Origin: Azotobacter vinelandii CA
Lineage (GTDB): Bacteria > Pseudomonadota > Gammaproteobacteria > Pseudomonadales > Pseudomonadaceae
Assembly (NCBI RefSeq): GCF_000380335.1
Contig: NC_021149.1
Location: 3,772,501 to 3,836,500, forward strand
DNA: 64,000 nt
Reading direction: 5' to 3'
In this document: piece after piece, positions 14,212 through 22,691 of the stretch
Numbering within the stretch: position 1 is the stretch's first letter
Layout: each line of letters opens with the position of its first letter
The notes under the pieces: model-generated
What the model was told of the DNA's origin: nothing
The model's input: the letters and a program-made list of their open reading frames with translations, nothing else
The model's database searches: none
Made by a program: the position numbers and the translations under genes

Positions 14212-17200
14212 TCACTCCTGATCGTGCAGGCGGGAGCGCACGCGGGCGGCCTTGGCCCGCTCGCGCTCGTCGAGGATGCGGTTGATCTGTTGCGCCAGGT
14301 CGGCCGGGTTGCCGCCGGCACCAACCTGGAGGTTGATCGTGATGGTGTCGCCCTGGACGACGATGGGCGCCGCACCGCCAGCGGCCAGCGGCGGGCGGTT
14401 GTCGATCGCCAGCGCACCGCCGGCCGCGCCCAGGCCCACGGTGAGCGCGCCGGCCTGGGTGAGCTGCCGACTCAGATCGGCGATGGCGCCGAGCGGCCCG
14501 CCCTGCCCCTTCAGCAGGCCCTGTTCGAGGCCCTGCATCGTGTAGTTGCCCAACTGGGCCCATACGCGGCTCGGGCTGTGGATCTCCTGATCCTTCGAGA
14601 ACAAGCCGGTGATGCTGCTGCCAATACCACCGATAACACCGAGGACGGTATTCTTCATGCTGAGAATGCCGTTGATCAGCCCTTTCACAATGTCGACCCC
14701 GAAGCCGAACATCTTGCCGGCGATGGCTGTCAGGGAGTTGACCAGCCCGGCCAGCCAGAGGCCGAAGGCCTGGCCCCGGCTGGTGGCATTCTGGAGTTCG
14801 GTGGCCGTCGCCTGGAACGGGGCGAACAGCCGGCTGACCCACTGCCACGCGGCCGACATGGCTCCGGCGATACCGTCCCAGAGCGGCTTGAGCGGCGCCA
14901 AGGCGCTCCCCAGCGCCGCGAAGGCCGGGGCCAGCGGTTCGAGCCCCTGGGTGAAGCCTTGCCAGAAGCCGCCGAAAAAGGCCTTGACCGGCTGCCAATA
15001 CTTGAGCAAGGCCATGCCGGCCAGGGCCAGCGCCGAGATAGTCAAGCCGATGGGGTTGAGCAGCAGGGCACGTCCCGCGAACACGATGGCCTGCCCGAAC
15101 AGACGCAAGGCGCCGGCGGCACCGCCGAGCACGGCGGAGAAGCCGCCGCGCAGCACCGCCAGCAGGCCACCGGCCCCCGCCTTGATGCCGTTCCAACTGG
15201 CGCCGAGCAAGCCGTTGACGCGGATATTCATCCACGCCGCGAGCGCGGCCTCGCGCAGTCCCTTGATCACCCACCGCAAGGGCGCGGTGGCGAATGCCAG
15301 GGCGGAGCTGCCGGCCGCCCGGAAACTGCCGACCAGGGCGCTACCGGCGCTGGCCACCCAGGCCTTGGCCGCGCTGGCGGCGGCCTTGAGGCGTCCCGGT
15401 AGCGCGGTGAGGACGGTCCCGAGCGAGGCGGCTTGCCAGGCCGCGCCCAGCCCCGACAGGCTGGTCGAAAGTCCTCCCAGGGCCTTGCCCAACAGCCCCG
15501 TGCTCGCCATGGCGCTACCGGCCTGGATGCCGAAGACGCTGAGGCCGAGCTTGGCCATGGCGAACGGCCCGATCAACCCGGCCATGCCGATGGCCAGCGC
15601 ACCACCAGCCGCCGCCAGAGCCCCGATGCCTGCTGTCACCTTGACCAGCGTCCCGGCCAGTTGCGGATTTTCCCGCGCCCAGGCGCCAATGCCACTGGCG
15701 ACGTTGCCGAGCCACTGGATCAAGCCCTTCAGTTCCGGAGCCACGGCTGCGCCGAACTCAGCCATGGCGTTGGTCCAACTGCCTTGGGCTGCGTCGATGA
15801 CATTGGTCAGGGTCTTGAGCTGGTCGTCGACGCGCTTGCGCAGGTCGGCCTGGGCCTTCATCTTGGCCTCGACTTCGCGGTAGCCATCCAGGCCCTTGTC
15901 AATCAAGGTATTGAGCACCTGCAGGTTCTGCGAGTCGTCGCCGAATATCTCGCTGATGACGGCGGTGCGCTTTTCCGTGGTCAGCTTCTGGAGCTTCTGC
16001 AACTGGGCGAACAGCTTCTCCAGTCCGCCGAACTCGCCTTTTCCGTCCGTGAAGTCGAGGCTGATGCCGAGCTTCTTCAGCATCTTGTTGGCCTTGGCAA
16101 CCTTGTCAGTCTTGAATCCAGACTGGAACACGTTGCGCAGGGCGTTGCCGGCCGACTCTCCGGACATACCGGCCTGATCCATCATGACCAGTAGCGGGGC
16201 CAGGGTGTTGGCTGCCTCCAGCCCACTTTTGCGGATCATCGACAGCGCTGGCGAGATCGAGGCGAACCCTTGGAGCATGTTGGTCGGATCGACGCCGAGA
16301 TAGAAGGTGCGCTGGATCGTGTCCATCAGCCCCATCATGTCAGCCTCAGTCGTGCGCGTGGAGTCCTGCATCTTGGCCGCGAACTCGGCCGCCTCGCTGC
16401 TGCCCATCTTGAGCTGGACCGCCAGGTAGGCCGCCGCCTCGCCGGTACCGCCGAGGATCGACTGTGCGCTGATGCCCTGCCGGCGCAACATGGTCATCAT
16501 TTCCTGGAACTGCGCGGTGGTCCCGGGCAGGCGGTCGCCCAAGCGGGTGGCCAAGGCGCTGATCTTTTCGAAGTCCGCCGAGACGCTGCCATCGGCACCC
16601 ATCATCGAAGCGCGCAACTGGGCTGCGGCGTCCTCGGCTGGCGCGTAGGCGTCCATCACGGCAGACAGCGGGCGGGACAGCGCGTAGCCGTTCGCCAAGC
16701 TGGCAGCCCCGCCGATGGCGATCTTGCCGGCCACGGCCTGGGCGCGTTCGTAGCTCTTCTGTGCCTTGGTCAGCCGCTCCTGCTGCGCGGTGACGGCAGC
16801 GAGCCGGGCTTTCTGCGCCTCGAGCACGGCGTTGAGGCGTTCCTGTTCGCCGCGCAGTTGCCGGGCCCGACTGCCCAGGCGCTCCGTCCCGATGCCGGCC
16901 TCGTCGAGCCGCCGCTTGTAGCCGGCCAGACGTTCCTGGCTGTTCTGCTGCTGGCTGCCGAGTTGGGCAAGCTGACTGTCAGCCTGGCGAATACGGTCCT
17001 TGTAGGTCTTGATCGTGCTGGACGAGCGGTTGAAGGCCTGCTGGGCGGATTGCAGCTTGATCTGGGCCTTCTCCAGCTCGAAGTGGAAGCTGGCCGTCTC
17101 GCCCTTGCCCTCGATCAGTGCCTTGGCCAGCTTGTTGTACTGCGTCTGGGCCGCCTTCAGGTTGCCCTTGAGGTTGACATGCACGGCCCGCTGCTTTTCC

Positions 17201-17448
17201 AGCAGTTGGGTGTGCTCGCGGGTCCTGGCCTGCAGTGCCTGGATAGCCTTGGTCTGCCGGGCGATCTCGACATTCGTCTGGCGATAGCCGCTCAAGTCGC
17301 GCTGCTGCTGATTCAAGGCCTTGAGCTGGTCCTGGCTGGCCTTCATCGCCTGGGCCAGGGCGCCGCTACCCTGGACGATGCGGCGCAACGGCGCGGTGAT
17401 CCGGTCTATCGCGCTCAGGCGGACTTGCAAACTCAGATCACGCGCCAT
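14212..17448 (-). CDS. T: Tail tape-measure protein gpT
   Basis: This encodes 1078 residues. The N-terminal ~230 residues are Gln/Lys/Leu-rich coiled coil (ALNQQQRDLSGYRQ). The central part contains the TMP core (DAYAPAEDAAAQLRASM) and several hydrophobic Gly/Ala-rich segments between about 570 and 820 that could insert in membrane. The C-terminus is Gly-rich (VVQGDTITINLQVGAGG). Such proteins set tail length and are injected with the DNA. The start overlaps the short E' frame by 11 bases. Confidence 0.92.
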   Translation of the reverse strand: MARDLSLQVRLSAIDRITAPLRRIVQGSGALAQAMKASQDQLKALNQQQRDLSGYRQTNVEIARQTKAIQALQARTREHTQLLEKQRAVHVNLKGNLKAAQTQYNKLAKALIEGKGETASFHFELEKAQIKLQSAQQAFNRSSSTIKTYKDRIRQADSQLAQLGSQQQNSQERLAGYKRRLDEAGIGTERLGSRARQLRGEQERLNAVLEAQKARLAAVTAQQERLTKAQKSYERAQAVAGKIAIGGAASLANGYALSRPLSAVMDAYAPAEDAAAQLRASMMGADGSVSADFEKISALATRLGDRLPGTTAQFQEMMTMLRRQGISAQSILGGTGEAAAYLAVQLKMGSSEAAEFAAKMQDSTRTTEADMMGLMDTIQRTFYLGVDPTNMLQGFASISPALSMIRKSGLEAANTLAPLLVMMDQAGMSGESAGNALRNVFQSGFKTDKVAKANKMLKKLGISLDFTDGKGEFGGLEKLFAQLQKLQKLTTEKRTAVISEIFGDDSQNLQVLNTLIDKGLDGYREVEAKMKAQADLRKRVDDQLKTLTNVIDAAQGSWTNAMAEFGAAVAPELKGLIQWLGNVASGIGAWARENPQLAGTLVKVTAGIGALAAAGGALAIGMAGLIGPFAMAKLGLSVFGIQAGSAMASTGLLGKALGGLSTSLSGLGAAWQAASLGTVLTALPGRLKAAASAAKAWVASAGSALVGSFRAAGSSALAFATAPLRWVIKGLREAALAAWMNIRVNGLLGASWNGIKAGAGGLLAVLRGGFSAVLGGAAGALRLFGQAIVFAGRALLLNPIGLTISALALAGMALLKYWQPVKAFFGGFWQGFTQGLEPLAPAFAALGSALAPLKPLWDGIAGAMSAAWQWVSRLFAPFQATATELQNATSRGQAFGLWLAGLVNSLTAIAGKMFGFGVDIVKGLINGILSMKNTVLGVIGGIGSSITGLFSKDQEIHSPSRVWAQLGNYTMQGLEQGLLKGQGGPLGAIADLSRQLTQAGALTVGLGAAGGALAIDNRPPLAAGGAAPIVVQGDTITINLQVGAGGNPADLAQQINRILDERERAKAARVRSRLHDQE

Positions 17449-17566
17449 GTTTCTGCCCTGTCTCGCTACGCTGGCGGGCGCGTTCGCGCCACTCCATCAG
17501 TTCGGTGAGGCTCAGCGGGTCCAGGTCCGCCGGCGCCCAGTGGAAAACCACCGCGATGTCCGCCAT
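17438..17566 (-). CDS. E': GpE'-type tail protein (frameshift extension of gpE)
   Basis: This encodes 42 residues, MADIAVVFHWAPADLDPLSL followed by TELMEWRERARQRSE, the conserved GpE' family sequence. Its frame is -1 relative to gene E, and it continues open upstream of its ATG across the E stop, so in P2-like phages it is made as an E+E' fusion by programmed frameshifting. It overlaps the start of the tape-measure gene. Confidence 0.85.
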   Translation of the reverse strand: MADIAVVFHWAPADLDPLSLTELMEWRERARQRSETGQKHGA

Positions 17567-17574
17567 GGCGTCCT

Positions 17575-17874
17575 CTACATGCCGGGGGAGACATCCACCT
17601 GCGCGGACTTCGGCAGCAAAAAAGCGGCGACCTCGCTGCCCAACTGGACTAGGTCCGCCGGGTCCAGGCGCATCAGTTCCGGCTGGGTGAGCGCCGGCGT
17701 GCTGATACGCGGCAGCACGGTGATCAGGGCATTGACGTCCATCCGCAGCACATCGGTGAGGCTGACGCCGCGCAGGCTGCCGGCGTCGGGCTTGCGCAGC
17801 TCGACGCTGGTGATGATCTGCTCGCCGCGCTGGATGGGGGTGTCGAGGGTGATGGTCTTGGTGGTGCTGGTCAT
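17575..17874 (-). CDS. E: Tail assembly chaperone gpE
   Basis: This encodes 99 residues starting MTSTTKTITLDTPIQRGEQI. RKPDAGSLRGVSLTDVLRMDV is the gpE core. It ends in DVSPGM just after a run of five C residues (TCCCCCGG), where a -1 slip would enter the E' frame. The start at 17874 replaces a longer frame that runs into the FII-E gap. It probably acts on the tape measure during tail assembly. Confidence 0.88.
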   Translation of the reverse strand: MTSTTKTITLDTPIQRGEQIITSVELRKPDAGSLRGVSLTDVLRMDVNALITVLPRISTPALTQPELMRLDPADLVQLGSEVAAFLLPKSAQVDVSPGM

Positions 17875-17931
17875 GACAGTGCTCCTGAGTGGTGCCGGCG
17901 AGCGCGCCGGCGGATGGTGGCCGGGCATGCG

Positions 17932-18447
17932 TTACATACCGATGGCGGCGCGCTGGGCGGCGAGCATGTCGACGCCATTGACGATCTCGATCATGTTGAG
18001 CAGGTCGATCTCGATTTCCGTGTTTCCGTCGACGATCAGTTTGTAGTAGCTGCAGGTCGTGACGATGCTGACCTCGGTGTCTTCGCCGGGCTCGGCGTCG
18101 CCCAGGTTGATCTCCTCATGGCGGCCACGGACGACGACCTCGACGGCGCTGATCTCGGCGGTATCGTCGCGCTGGTAGGAGCCAGCGAAGCGCAGCAGCA
18201 CCGCATCCGCGGTGGTGGCGCCGAACTGGCGCAGCACGACCAGGTCGAGGCCGCCCAGCGTCCATTCGAGCTGGATACCATCGTCGCTCATGCCCTGGTC
18301 GACCTTGACCGGGCCGTTCATGCCGCCGCCCCTGTAACTTTCCATCTTGCGGGCCAGGGGCGGCAAAGTGATGGTGCGCGCGACGCCGAGGTAGCTGTTG
18401 CCGTCGTTGAACAGATTCAGGTTTTTCAGTTTCCGGGGCAGTGCCAT
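17932..18447 (-). CDS. FII: Major tail tube protein gpFII
   Basis: This encodes 171 residues. MALPRKLKNLNLFNDGNSYLG is the conserved start of P2-like tail tube proteins; the rest is beta-rich (VEVVVRGRHEEINLGDAEPGE). It lies 12 bases behind the sheath gene. It forms the inner tube of the contractile tail. Confidence 0.93.
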   Translation of the reverse strand: MALPRKLKNLNLFNDGNSYLGVARTITLPPLARKMESYRGGGMNGPVKVDQGMSDDGIQLEWTLGGLDLVVLRQFGATTADAVLLRFAGSYQRDDTAEISAVEVVVRGRHEEINLGDAEPGEDTEVSIVTTCSYYKLIVDGNTEIEIDLLNMIEIVNGVDMLAAQRAAIGM

Positions 18448-18459
18448 GGCGCTCTCCTA

Positions 18460-19650
18460 TCAGGCGGTGATGCGGCTGGCGAAGTCCGCGAAATAGCGAT
18501 CGGTGATGCGCTGCTGGAGCGTCAGGTCTTCCAGCGGCGGGACCGGGGTGTAGTCGTAGTCGATGTACAACTTGCCGGCCTTCAGAGTGGTCTGGTCGTT
18601 GAGGGCCGGGTCGTACCAAGCCTCGGCACCGATGAGATAACCGAGGCGTGTCAGCTCGCGGAATTTGGCGTTGATGGTTTCCAGGATGTCGCGCACCAGG
18701 CTCGGGTGCAGGGGCTTGTCGGATGCCCAGAAGAGCCCCTCGGCGATGGTGTCGGCCAGTACCTGGGCGGTGCGGACGGCGCTCTCGAAGGCGAACAGCG
18801 GGTCGGCGCTGCAGGTGCGCGAGCCCCAAAAGCGGAAGCCGTCGCGCCTGATGAGCGTAGTGACCTCGTTTTCGTTCAGGTACCCGGCGTCGGTGGCCGG
18901 GTCCTGCAGGTCCCAGAACACGTCCGCGCTGATGCCGGTCACGCCGTTGACCGGGACGTTGGAGAGGGTCTTGTGCCAGCCCACCTCGTTGTCGATCTTG
19001 GCGCGCAAGCCGAGCGCACGGGCGACGGCCGGGGCCGCCAGGGTGCTGCTGGTGACGGTGTCCCAGGCCAGAAAGTCGGGCCAGATGAGCATGGTTTCGC
19101 GGGCGCCGAGGCCGTCGCGGTAGGCTACCGCCTCCTCCTTGGTGGCGCAGTCCCAGGCCGAGACATAGGACATGGCGCGCAGCTTCTGGGCGATGCTGGC
19201 CAGCTCGGTGGCCACCGGCAGGCTGTCGAGGCCCGGCACGCCGAGGAGGCGCGGTTTGACGCCGAGCCGGGCCTGGCTGGCCAGCAAGGCCTTGAGGCCG
19301 GTCATCTGGCCTTGGGCCGTGGTGGTGCCAACGATCTTGCTGACCTGGTCGGCCGCCTGGGCGGCAGCGTCTGCGCCCTCGCCGTCGGCCACGCGCACCA
19401 CCACGGTGACGGCGTTGGTCTGATCGGCGATGGCGTCCAGGCTCGGGGCCAGGGTGCCCAGGTCGCCGGCCTTGCCGATGGCAGTCTGGACGTCGGTCAG
19501 CAGCACCGGGGTGTCGAGCGGAAATGCCGCGGCATCGGCATCGCTGCCGGTGCAGACGATGCCGATGACGGCAGTGGAAACGGTACGGATCGGGCGCGTG
19601 CCGTCGGTGAGTTCGACGGTTCGTATCCCGTGGTGGTAGTCACCGGGCAT
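18460..19650 (-). CDS. FI: Tail sheath protein gpFI
   Basis: This encodes 396 residues starting MPGDYHHGIRTVEL. GVPGLDSLPVATELASIAQKL, the GFRFWGSRTCS motif and a C-terminal KAGKLYIDYDYTPVPPLEDL segment are those of P2-like contractile sheath proteins. AGGAG lies 7 bases before the ATG. An Ogr-type palindrome lies 74-92 bases upstream, so this is the first gene of the FI-FII-E-T-U-D transcription unit. Confidence 0.94.
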   Translation of the reverse strand: MPGDYHHGIRTVELTDGTRPIRTVSTAVIGIVCTGSDADAAAFPLDTPVLLTDVQTAIGKAGDLGTLAPSLDAIADQTNAVTVVVRVADGEGADAAAQAADQVSKIVGTTTAQGQMTGLKALLASQARLGVKPRLLGVPGLDSLPVATELASIAQKLRAMSYVSAWDCATKEEAVAYRDGLGARETMLIWPDFLAWDTVTSSTLAAPAVARALGLRAKIDNEVGWHKTLSNVPVNGVTGISADVFWDLQDPATDAGYLNENEVTTLIRRDGFRFWGSRTCSADPLFAFESAVRTAQVLADTIAEGLFWASDKPLHPSLVRDILETINAKFRELTRLGYLIGAEAWYDPALNDQTTLKAGKLYIDYDYTPVPPLEDLTLQQRITDRYFADFASRITA

Positions 19651-19723
19651 GGGGGGCTCCTGCGCAGGCGGGTGGTCCTGCGCAGGGTGGCGTGGGTGAT
19701 GCGGATCGGGTAGCGGCGGGACT

Positions 19724-19742
19724 TGTAGCGTGGCGCGCTACA
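19724..19742. promoter_or_regulatory. Late-activator palindrome before FI
   Basis: TGTAGCGTGGCGCGCTACA is a near-perfect dyad with TGT ... ACA ends, as in P2 Ogr/Delta sites. Its centre is 83 bases before the FI start. It is almost identical to the sites at 25327 and 31621. It overlaps the last codons of the preceding tail gene. Confidence 0.75.
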
Positions 19743-20037
19743 GGAGGCGGACCGGTAGTGGCTCGGGCTCTACCGCCGGCGGGAAATGCTCGCGGGCCAG
19801 CTCGCCATAGAACGCCAGCTCGCAATGGTGGATCTCGCCCTGACGGTCCCACCAGAACAGGCGGTCGATCAGGCGCTCGGCCAGGACCCAGCCCTCGCGA
19901 TGCGCCCGGCTGCTCAGCGTCTCGTCGACGTAGCCGCCCAGCGCCGCGTTGACGAACTGGTCGAGCGCGATCAGCAGGCCGAGCCAATACGGCCGGCGGC
20001 CGTGGTCGGGGCGATAAAGGTCGAGTTTGCTGGCCAT
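19738..20037 (-). CDS. Hypothetical tail-region protein
   Basis: This encodes 99 residues starting MASKLDLYRPDHGRRPYWLGLLIALDQFVNAALGG. It is Trp- and Arg-rich with a possible amphipathic helix; no signal peptide. It follows the fibre genes directly and ends at the FI control site. Similar anonymous proteins occur between the fibre and sheath genes of Pseudomonas P2-like phages. No function is recognised. Confidence 0.65.
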   Translation of the reverse strand: MASKLDLYRPDHGRRPYWLGLLIALDQFVNAALGGYVDETLSSRAHREGWVLAERLIDRLFWWDRQGEIHHCELAFYGELAREHFPPAVEPEPLPVRLL

Positions 20038-20523
20038 CTACGGCAGCTCATGCGTTTGCACGGGTGTGTCCAGGATCTCGGCGGCACGCCCCGCGGCAAG
20101 CAGGCCAAACGCCTCCATCTGCTGCACGCCGGCTCGGGTTTCGACTGCCCCCAGATCGACGAAGGCCGCCGCGGCGAGGTCTGCCTGGTGGACACGCAGC
20201 GCGGCAGCCCGGGCGCGCTCCTCGACCGTACCGGCTGGATCGTCGAGCGCCCCCATCTCGATGGCCTGCCGCTCGGCCAGGCTGAAGCGCTGACGGAAGG
20301 CCAGGACGGTGACGATGGTTCCGTAATCCGCCGGCTCCTCGACCAGCGGTTCGGCCGAGACGATCCATTGTCTCGTCGCGCGGTCGTAATAGACGCCAAC
20401 CCCCTCCGGCACTGCCGGCGGCACGGAAAGCGTCATCTCAGTAGCCGATACGGGCGCGCCATCGATCAGTTCGACAGGATCTCCAGGCGTCAAATCGGGC
20501 TTGATCGGATATGCGAGCATCAT
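20038..20523 (-). CDS. Probable tail fibre assembly-type protein
   Basis: This encodes 161 residues. The N-terminal half is beta-rich (GVGVYYDRATRQWIVSAEP). The C-terminal half is helical with FRQRFSLAERQAIEMGALDDP and RVHQADLAAAAFVDLG, resembling proteins that follow tail fibres in Pseudomonas phages. A fibre-folding chaperone role (as P2 gpG) is inferred from position only. Its stop abuts the next gene's ATG. Confidence 0.55.
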   Translation of the reverse strand: MMLAYPIKPDLTPGDPVELIDGAPVSATEMTLSVPPAVPEGVGVYYDRATRQWIVSAEPLVEEPADYGTIVTVLAFRQRFSLAERQAIEMGALDDPAGTVEERARAAALRVHQADLAAAAFVDLGAVETRAGVQQMEAFGLLAAGRAAEILDTPVQTHELP

Positions 20524-20534
20524 GGTTCCCCCAT

Positions 20535-21791
20535 CTATTTGATTCGCGTGTACCAGTTGGCATTCGTCACCTGGTTGGCTGTATAGGCATACGCATCCAA
20601 GGTCATCTCCACGACCGAGCCCGGCGTTCTCAGTCCTAACTGGTTGGATGACGACAGGAGGGCATACAGCGAGCCCTCTTCGGTCACGCCGTATGTGGAA
20701 ACCGAGGATGGACCGCCCGATACGGCCACCCGCGTTGGAGACTGGCCGCTCAGCAGCTTGAGCAGATCGGCGTTGCTCAGGTAGCGTGTACCAGTGCCAT
20801 AGCCGCCGTACTTGAGCACCGCCCCGGCGGCGCCATCCGCACAGATGACCTCGGCGTGATAGCTCTCGGTCCAGTTAGCCCCCGACTGACCCGTTGCGGT
20901 GAACGACACATGGAGCCGCTGCACCGGGCCGGTCAGCGCCTCGGAAAGCGAAAATGCATAGCCAGCGGCGGACGGGGCCGGCTCAGTAATGGGCCCCGCG
21001 GCGACTAATGATCCGCCGGAAACCCAGTATTGGCCGGTCCAGTACAGCCCTCCGCCGGGGTCCGTGATGCCGCGACTGGCGCCGCTGCTCCAGCTCACCC
21101 CGCCGTCGCTGCTGTAGCGGGGCAGATTGCCGTCGACCAGGATGACGTGCAGCCCCTGGCCGACCGCGAGCGATCTGATATATGTCCCGCCCCCTCGGGC
21201 GGTATCGCCCACATCGCTCCAGTTCACCCCGTCCGTCGACCGATACAGTTTCGTGCTCAGGTCGCTATAGACGAACGCGCCGTTCAGGTATGCCGTTTTA
21301 CCGGTAGCGCTGAAACTGAACGACCCCTGTACGGTCGTATCCGTCCAGCTCGCGCCATCGTCGGCCGAGATCAGCACCTTGTTGGTGGCGTAGGGGATGA
21401 CCCATTTCCCGCCGCCGTAGCTGGGCTGGCCGAGGGTGGCCGTGACACCACTGGTCACCGCCGTCCAGGTCACGCCGCCGTTGGTACTCCGCGAGATACC
21501 GCCGGCCGGCCCGGTCGCGATCCACACTCCCGCGCCACTGGTGTTGATGCCGTTCACGCCGGTCAGGCCCGTTGCCGTGCGCGTCGCGAAAAATTTGGTT
21601 GTGGTGGTATCGACGGCCAGGTTGTAGAAATCGGGGTACTCGCTGGCCAGGATGGCGCGCGCGACATCGCGCTTGACCGCCTTTCCCGACTCCCCCACAT
21701 CGATCAGATCGGCGGCGGCCGCAATTCTGCGGGTTTCCCCCAGGACCCAGCCCGACTCCTGACCGGACTGTGTGAGCAGTGAAATTGGCAT
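20535..21791 (-). CDS. Tail fibre / receptor-binding protein with Asp-box repeats
   Basis: This encodes 418 residues. Residues ~95-270 contain four Asp-box-like motifs (STNGGVTW, SADDGASW, STDGVNW, SSDGGVSW) typical of beta-propellers in sialidases and photosystem-assembly-like proteins. The C-terminal ~130 residues end NANWYTRIK, a fibre-tip style ending. It follows gene H without a gap, so it is either a second fibre subunit or the distal receptor-binding part. Whether it has glycan-cleaving activity cannot be told from the sequence. Confidence 0.72.
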   Translation of the reverse strand: MPISLLTQSGQESGWVLGETRRIAAAADLIDVGESGKAVKRDVARAILASEYPDFYNLAVDTTTTKFFATRTATGLTGVNGINTSGAGVWIATGPAGGISRSTNGGVTWTAVTSGVTATLGQPSYGGGKWVIPYATNKVLISADDGASWTDTTVQGSFSFSATGKTAYLNGAFVYSDLSTKLYRSTDGVNWSDVGDTARGGGTYIRSLAVGQGLHVILVDGNLPRYSSDGGVSWSSGASRGITDPGGGLYWTGQYWVSGGSLVAAGPITEPAPSAAGYAFSLSEALTGPVQRLHVSFTATGQSGANWTESYHAEVICADGAAGAVLKYGGYGTGTRYLSNADLLKLLSGQSPTRVAVSGGPSSVSTYGVTEEGSLYALLSSSNQLGLRTPGSVVEMTLDAYAYTANQVTNANWYTRIK

Positions 21792-22691
21792 CTAAACCTC
21801 CCAGGTAGTGCCGGACCAGACGAAAATGATCTCGGACTGGATGTCGAACGTGACGGCGCTGTCGATCTGCTCGCCGTGCCGAATGTTGTCGCCGACCTGT
21901 GCCTGAATCAGGGGCGCGGCGCCGATGGATTTGACGAAAGCGATGGAGTCCCCCGCCTGCAGCCCGGAACCTTGCGGTAGGGTCACGACGATCGAGTCCG
22001 CCAGGTAATAGCGGGCACCGACCGCAGCAGTGAATCCCGCGTCTTTGCGCAGCGCCGCCCCCGCAATCGCGCCCGGCGCGACCCAGGCGATGGGGTTGCC
22101 CGAGCCGGGCTCGGCGGCGCGCACGGGCACCTGGCCGGGCTGGCCGGTCGCCGGCGCTGTCAGCGTGCGCAGTTCGAGCGCGGCCAGCGCATCGTCGACA
22201 TAGCCGCGGGAGACATAGACGACGGCCGGATCGACGACGACCGTGACCTCGGCCACCTGGGTGACCTGGAAAATCAGGCGCACATAGATCTGCCGGCCGG
22301 CGCCGCTGGTCCATAACGGTTTGAGCGAGGGCGGATATTTGGCGATGGCGTACAGCTCGCCATCCTCGGTATACAGCGCGGCCTCGGAGACGTACCAGCC
22401 GCCGACCTCGTCGGGGATGGCCACCTCGGCGATCCACCAGCTCGGGTTTGTGGGGTGTTGCTCGATCTTGGTCAGCGGCCCCCGCCAGCGCTCATGGCGC
22501 AGGGCGGTTTCACTGCCATCGGGATCGTATTCGGCGTAATAGAGGGCGCCATCCGCGATAGCGGCGGCATCCAGGCCGTCGCCGACGGCCATTTCGGCCA
22601 GTCGTAGCGGCTGTTGGTTGCCATGGCTGGCACCCTCCAGGGCCAGGCCGGTCTGGGTAACGAGAACGTAGTAGTCCTGCGGGTCGCTCAT
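21792..22691 (-). CDS. H: Tail fibre protein, gpH-like
   Basis: This encodes 299 residues starting MSDPQDYYVLVTQTGLALE. The first ~160 residues match the N-terminal tail-collar/fibre domain of P2 gpH (WWIAEVAIPDEVGGWYVSEAALYTEDGELYAIAKYP), which binds the baseplate. The rest is a shaft-like part with short repeats. It overlaps gene I by ATGA. P2 gpH is much longer; here the distal part appears to be the separate 418-residue gene downstream. Confidence 0.85.
   Translation of the reverse strand: MSDPQDYYVLVTQTGLALEGASHGNQQPLRLAEMAVGDGLDAAAIADGALYYAEYDPDGSETALRHERWRGPLTKIEQHPTNPSWWIAEVAIPDEVGGWYVSEAALYTEDGELYAIAKYPPSLKPLWTSGAGRQIYVRLIFQVTQVAEVTVVVDPAVVYVSRGYVDDALAALELRTLTAPATGQPGQVPVRAAEPGSGNPIAWVAPGAIAGAALRKDAGFTAAVGARYYLADSIVVTLPQGSGLQAGDSIAFVKSIGAAPLIQAQVGDNIRHGEQIDSAVTFDIQSEIIFVWSGTTWEV

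Noticed and set aside
14122-17508. Several long plus-strand ORFs (426, 424, 412 codons)
   Set aside because: Shadows of the tape-measure gene; no start signals or family motifs.
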